From ZC4RG30 sp963812195 (GTDB lineage Bacteria > Pseudomonadota > Gammaproteobacteria > Steroidobacterales > Steroidobacteraceae): DNA of 64,000 bases. The stretch lies in contig CAWEUI010000013.1 of NCBI GenBank assembly GCA_963812195.1, positions 372,001-436,000 of the forward strand, written 5' to 3'. The notes below the pieces were generated by a model. That model was not told the DNA's origin. It did no database searches and saw only the letters and a list, made by a program, of their open reading frames with translations. Below, piece after piece: positions 61,212 through 64,000 of the stretch (the stretch's first letter is position 1; every line of letters begins with the position of its first letter). The translations under genes were made by a program, and so were the position numbers.

Positions 61212-62382
61212 ATGAGTATTCTCGTCAACAAGCGCAGCCGGGTCATCTGCCAGGGGTTCACCGGCAAGCAGGGTACCTTCCACGCGCAACAGTGCATCGC
61301 GTACGGCACGCGCATCGTCGGCGGCGTAACGCCGGGCCGGGGTGGCAGCGAACACCTGCATCTGCCGGTATTCGACACCGTGGATCAGGCGGTAGCCAGG
61401 ACGTCGGCCACGGTCAGCATGATCTACGTGCCGGCCGCGTTCGCGGCCGATGCCATTCTCGAGGCTGCCGATGCCGGCATCGAGCTGGTGGTATGCATCA
61501 CCGAGGGCATACCGGTGAACGACATGATCCGCGTGAAGGCGGCGCTTGCCGGCAAGCCCACGCGCCTGATCGGACCCAACTGCCCGGGCATCATCACGCC
61601 GGACGAATGCAAGATCGGCATCATGCCGGGCTTCATCCACCAGGCCGGCTGCGTGGGCATCGTCTCGCGCTCCGGCACGCTCACCTACGAGGCCGTGCAC
61701 CAGACCACCGGCGCGGGGCTGGGGCAGAGCACTTGCGTGGGCATCGGGGGAGATCCGGTGCGCGGCATGAATTTCATCGACGTCATCGAGCTGTTCGAGC
61801 GCGACCCGCAGACCGAAGGCATCGTCATGGTCGGCGAGATCGGCGGCAGTGACGAGGAAGCCGCGGCCGCGCACATCGCACGTTTCGTCACCAAGCCGGT
61901 GGTCGCCTACATCGCCGGCGTCACGGCTCCGCCCGGCAAGCGCATGGGGCACGCTGGTGCCGTCGTGGCGGGCGGCAAGGGCACCGCGGCGGACAAGTAC
62001 AAGGCGCTGGAAGAGGCCGGCGTGCGCACGGTGAAGAGTCCGGCCGAGCTGGGTACGGCGATGGCCGAGCTGCTCAACGTGCGCAGCAGGGCTCGCAGCG
62101 CCGCGGCCTACATCGGGGAACGTCCGGCCGCGCTGCGCGCGAAGCCAGCGCCGCAAGCCCGGCAGTCGGGTGGCGAAGAAGCCTGCCAAGAAGCCTGCCA
62201 AGAAGCCTGCAAAGAAGGTCGCAAAGAAGGTCGCGAAGAAGGTCGCGAAGAAGCCCGTTTCGAAGAAGCTGGTCAGGAACAAGGGCAAGGTTGCCAGGCG
62301 GGCACGGCCCGTCAAGGCGGCGCTCGCAAGGAAGAAGAGTGTCGCGCGACGTCCGGCACGTCGCCCGGCGCGGAAGAAGTAG
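61212..62382 (+). CDS. sucD: Succinyl-CoA ligase alpha subunit SucD, apparently with a lysine-rich C-terminal tail
   Basis: Residues 1-290 are a normal SucD: CoA-binding start VNKRSRVICQGFTGKQGTFH, GPNCPGIITP, active-site His loop GHAGAVVAGGKGTA. No stop codon follows in any of the three frames until the lysine-rich stretch. The literal frame runs on to 62531 across nadE, which is unnatural. Removing the C at about 62154 gives KPAPKPGSRVAKKPAKK and ends at TAG 62382, a 389-residue SucD with an H1-like tail. I set the end there; a lost stop near 62090 and a separate small gene is the alternative. Confidence 0.8.
62170..62382 (+). CDS. Histone H1-like lysine/alanine-rich frame (tail of SucD or a separate small protein)
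   Basis: 70 residues of AKKP/AKKV repeats followed by an arginine-rich end (ARRPARRPARKK), resembling bacterial histone H1-like and SWIB-tail basic domains that bind DNA or RNA. In DNA it is an imperfect 12-base tandem repeat of about 7 units (62173-62256). The GTG start at 62170 has no ribosome binding site, favouring its being the tail of the preceding SucD. TAG stop 10 bases before nadE. Confidence 0.55.
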   Translation: MAKKPAKKPAKKPAKKVAKKVAKKVAKKPVSKKLVRNKGKVARRARPVKAALARKKSVARRPARRPARKK

Positions 62383-62392
62383 CAGCGCGCCG

Positions 62393-64000
62393 ATGGCAGA
62401 AGGGCCCTGCATTGCGTTGGCCCAGCTGGACCTGCTCGTCGGCGATGTGCAGGGCAACCTGGGGCGCGTGCGCATGGCCGCGCAGACCGCTCGGCGCCGC
62501 GGGGCCGATCTGGTGGCTTTCCCCGAGCTGACACTGTCCGGCTACCCGCCAGAAGACCTGCTGTTTCACCGCGGCCTGCGCATCCAGCTCGAAGAAGCGC
62601 TGGTGCAGCTCACGCGCGAAGTGGACGATCCGGCCGCAAAGCTGCCGGCCATCCTGCTGGGCTATCCCGAGTACGAGGACACCGCTGGCGGCACGTTGAT
62701 CCACAATTCGGCGCATCTGCTGGTACCGGGCCGTGCTCCGGTCAACTACCGCAAGATCTGTCTGCCGAACTACCAGGTGTTCGACGAAAAGCGCTATTTC
62801 ACGCCCGGCAACGCTGCTGCGGTGGTGGATTTCCACGGCGTGAAGCTGGGCGTGACCATCTGCGAGGACCTGTGGGAAAAGGAGGCCGCGCGGCTTGCCC
62901 TGGCGGCCGGCGCCGAACTGCTGATCAGCATCAATGCCTCGCCGTACGAGCGGCGCAGGCAGCGCGTGCGCGAGGCGGTGCTGCGCGAGCGGGTTGCCGA
63001 GACTGCCCTGCCCATCATCTACGTGAACCTCGTCGGCGGGCAGGACGAGCTGGTCTTTGACGGACGATCCTTCGCCCTGGATGGCAGGGGCAATGTGCTG
63101 TTGCGTGCCCCGGCCTTTGAGGAGGCGCTGCCCTTGCTGCGCATCGGCCGCGATGCAGATGGTGTACTGAACCTCACCGCGGAAGGTCCCGACGCGGTCG
63201 GGCCGGAGCTGGCGGACGAGGAGAGCATTTATCGCGCGCTGGTGATGGGGGTGCGCGACTACGTCAACAAGCATCGCTTCCCCGGGGTGGTCATTGGCCT
63301 GTCCGGTGGGGTGGACTCCGCGCTGACGCTGGCGATCGCGGTGGACGCGCTGGGCGCGGATCACGTGCAGGTGGTGATGATGCCGTCGCGTTACACCTCG
63401 CAGATGAGTCGCGACGACGCAGCGGCGCAGGCCGAACGCCTGGGCGTCGCGTACAGCACCATTCCGATCGAGGGCATGTTCGAGGCGGCGCTGGCCGCGC
63501 TGGCCGGGCAGTTCGCCGGCCGCCAGCCCGACACCACCGAGGAGAACATCCAGGCGCGCATACGTGGCCTGCTGCTCATGGCGATTTCCAACAAGACCGG
63601 TCGCATGCTGTTGACCACCGGCAACAAGAGCGAAATGGCTGTCGGCTATGCCACCCTTTATGGCGACATGAACGGCGGCTTCGCACCGATCAAGGACTGC
63701 AGCAAGATGCTGGTGTACCGACTGGCCCGCTGGCGCAACGCACAGGCGCTGGCGCGTGGCGAGTACGGCGGCGAACCCATTCCGGCCCGGGTGATCGAGC
63801 GCGAGCCGTCGGCCGAATTGCGACACGACCAGAAGGATCTGCGATTCATTGCCGCCCTACGACGTGCTGGATCCGATTCTGGAAGCCTTCATCGAGGAGG
63901 ACCTGTCGGTTGACGAGATCGTCGCGCGCGGGTTTGACCGTGCCGTGGTCGGCCGCGTGCTCGACATGGTCAAGCGCAACGAATACAAGCGCCGCCAGGC
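62393..64000 (+). CDS. nadE: Glutamine-dependent NAD+ synthetase NadE (3' end cut, one frameshift)
   Basis: A two-domain enzyme of usually about 540 residues. The N-terminal nitrilase-type glutaminase has Glu (AFPELTLSGYPPED), Lys (YRKICLPNY) and Cys (TICEDLWE). The C-terminal synthetase has the P-loop SGGVDSALTLA and TTGNKSEMAVGYATLYGDM. The frame breaks at about 63847: removing one T gives DLRSLPPYDVLDPILEAF, which continues to the window edge at 64000. Ten bases after the lysine-rich frame, likely cotranscribed with sucCD. Confidence 0.93.

Noticed and set aside
62173..62256. A 12-base tandem repeat that could be a microsatellite or CRISPR-like array
   Set aside because: It encodes a regular AKKP/AKKV protein repeat, has no spacers, and codon third positions vary while the amino acids are kept.
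61212..62531. SucD as a 439-residue protein using the literal frame
   Set aside because: The frame would read antisense-like glutamate/glutamine repeats over the lysine codons and run 139 bases into nadE; the neighbouring frames give coherent proteins instead.
1..64000. tRNA genes, insertion sequences, prophage, restriction or defence systems, CRISPR arrays
   Set aside because: None could be supported. The window is core chromosome with conserved operons, and I saw no transposase, integrase or repeat-spacer pattern.

Overview
The window looks like chromosome from a high-G+C gammaproteobacterium, probably of the Xanthomonadales/Nevskiales/Chromatiales grade. Evidence: the kdsD-kdsC-lptCAB-rpoN-hpf-rapZ block, LpoA, SspA/SspB, ZapD-YacG-CoaE next to pilBCD, rnpB directly before a complete mra/dcw cluster, and pilSR beside sucCD. 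This is gene content and order only; no database search was possible. No tRNA, insertion sequence, prophage or CRISPR array is visible, and no gene-free stretch exceeds about 260 bases.

Layout. 0-2.2 kb (minus): E2 (cut by the window edge), E1 beta and E1 alpha of a 2-oxo acid dehydrogenase. 2.3-4.2 kb (plus): a RarD-type transporter and an orphan membrane-anchored glycosyltransferase. 4.2-11.6 kb (minus): envelope and regulation block kdsD-kdsC-lptC-lptA-lptB-rpoN-hpf-rapZ-zapE, making Kdo, exporting LPS, and encoding sigma-54. 11.7-18.2 kb: ibaG, murA, a DegS-type protease (minus), cytochrome bc1 (petABC) and sspAB. 18.3-22.6 kb: yraN and lpoA (minus), rsmI, an unsecreted ModA-like protein, and RNase P RNA. 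22.7-41.5 kb: the division and cell-wall cluster mraZ-rsmH-ftsL-ftsI-murE-murF-mraY-murD-ftsW-murG-murC-murB-ddl-ftsQ-ftsA-ftsZ-lpxC, mostly coupled by 4-base overlaps and preceded by a clear promoter and MraZ operator. 41.5-46.8 kb: a small unknown gene, dciA, an M23 peptidase, secA, mutT and a small unknown gene. 46.8-60 kb (mostly minus): yacG, zapD, coaE, pilD, pilC, pilB, then an O-antigen-ligase-like protein and an alkaline-phosphatase-superfamily membrane enzyme, then pilA, pilR and pilS. 60-64 kb: sucC, sucD (running into a lysine-rich tail) and nadE (cut by the window edge).

Regulatory logic is visible in the type IV pilus part. pilA has a near-perfect sigma-54 promoter, sigma-54 itself is encoded at 6.6-8.1 kb, and the PilS/PilR pair lies just upstream. 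pilA ends in a strong intrinsic terminator.

A major caveat is sequence quality. About 28 one-base insertions or deletions break reading frames in rapZ, mraZ, murD, ftsW, coaE, pilC, pilB, pilA, pilR, pilS, sucC and nadE. Undoing them restores single proteins of normal family length, and several of these genes are essential. They are therefore most simply consensus errors, clustered at 30-32, 48-51 and 56-64 kb. I annotate these genes over their full span and give the break positions. I found no convincing wholly new system. The best leads are the possible pilin-modification genes between pilB and pilA and the basic tail on SucD.
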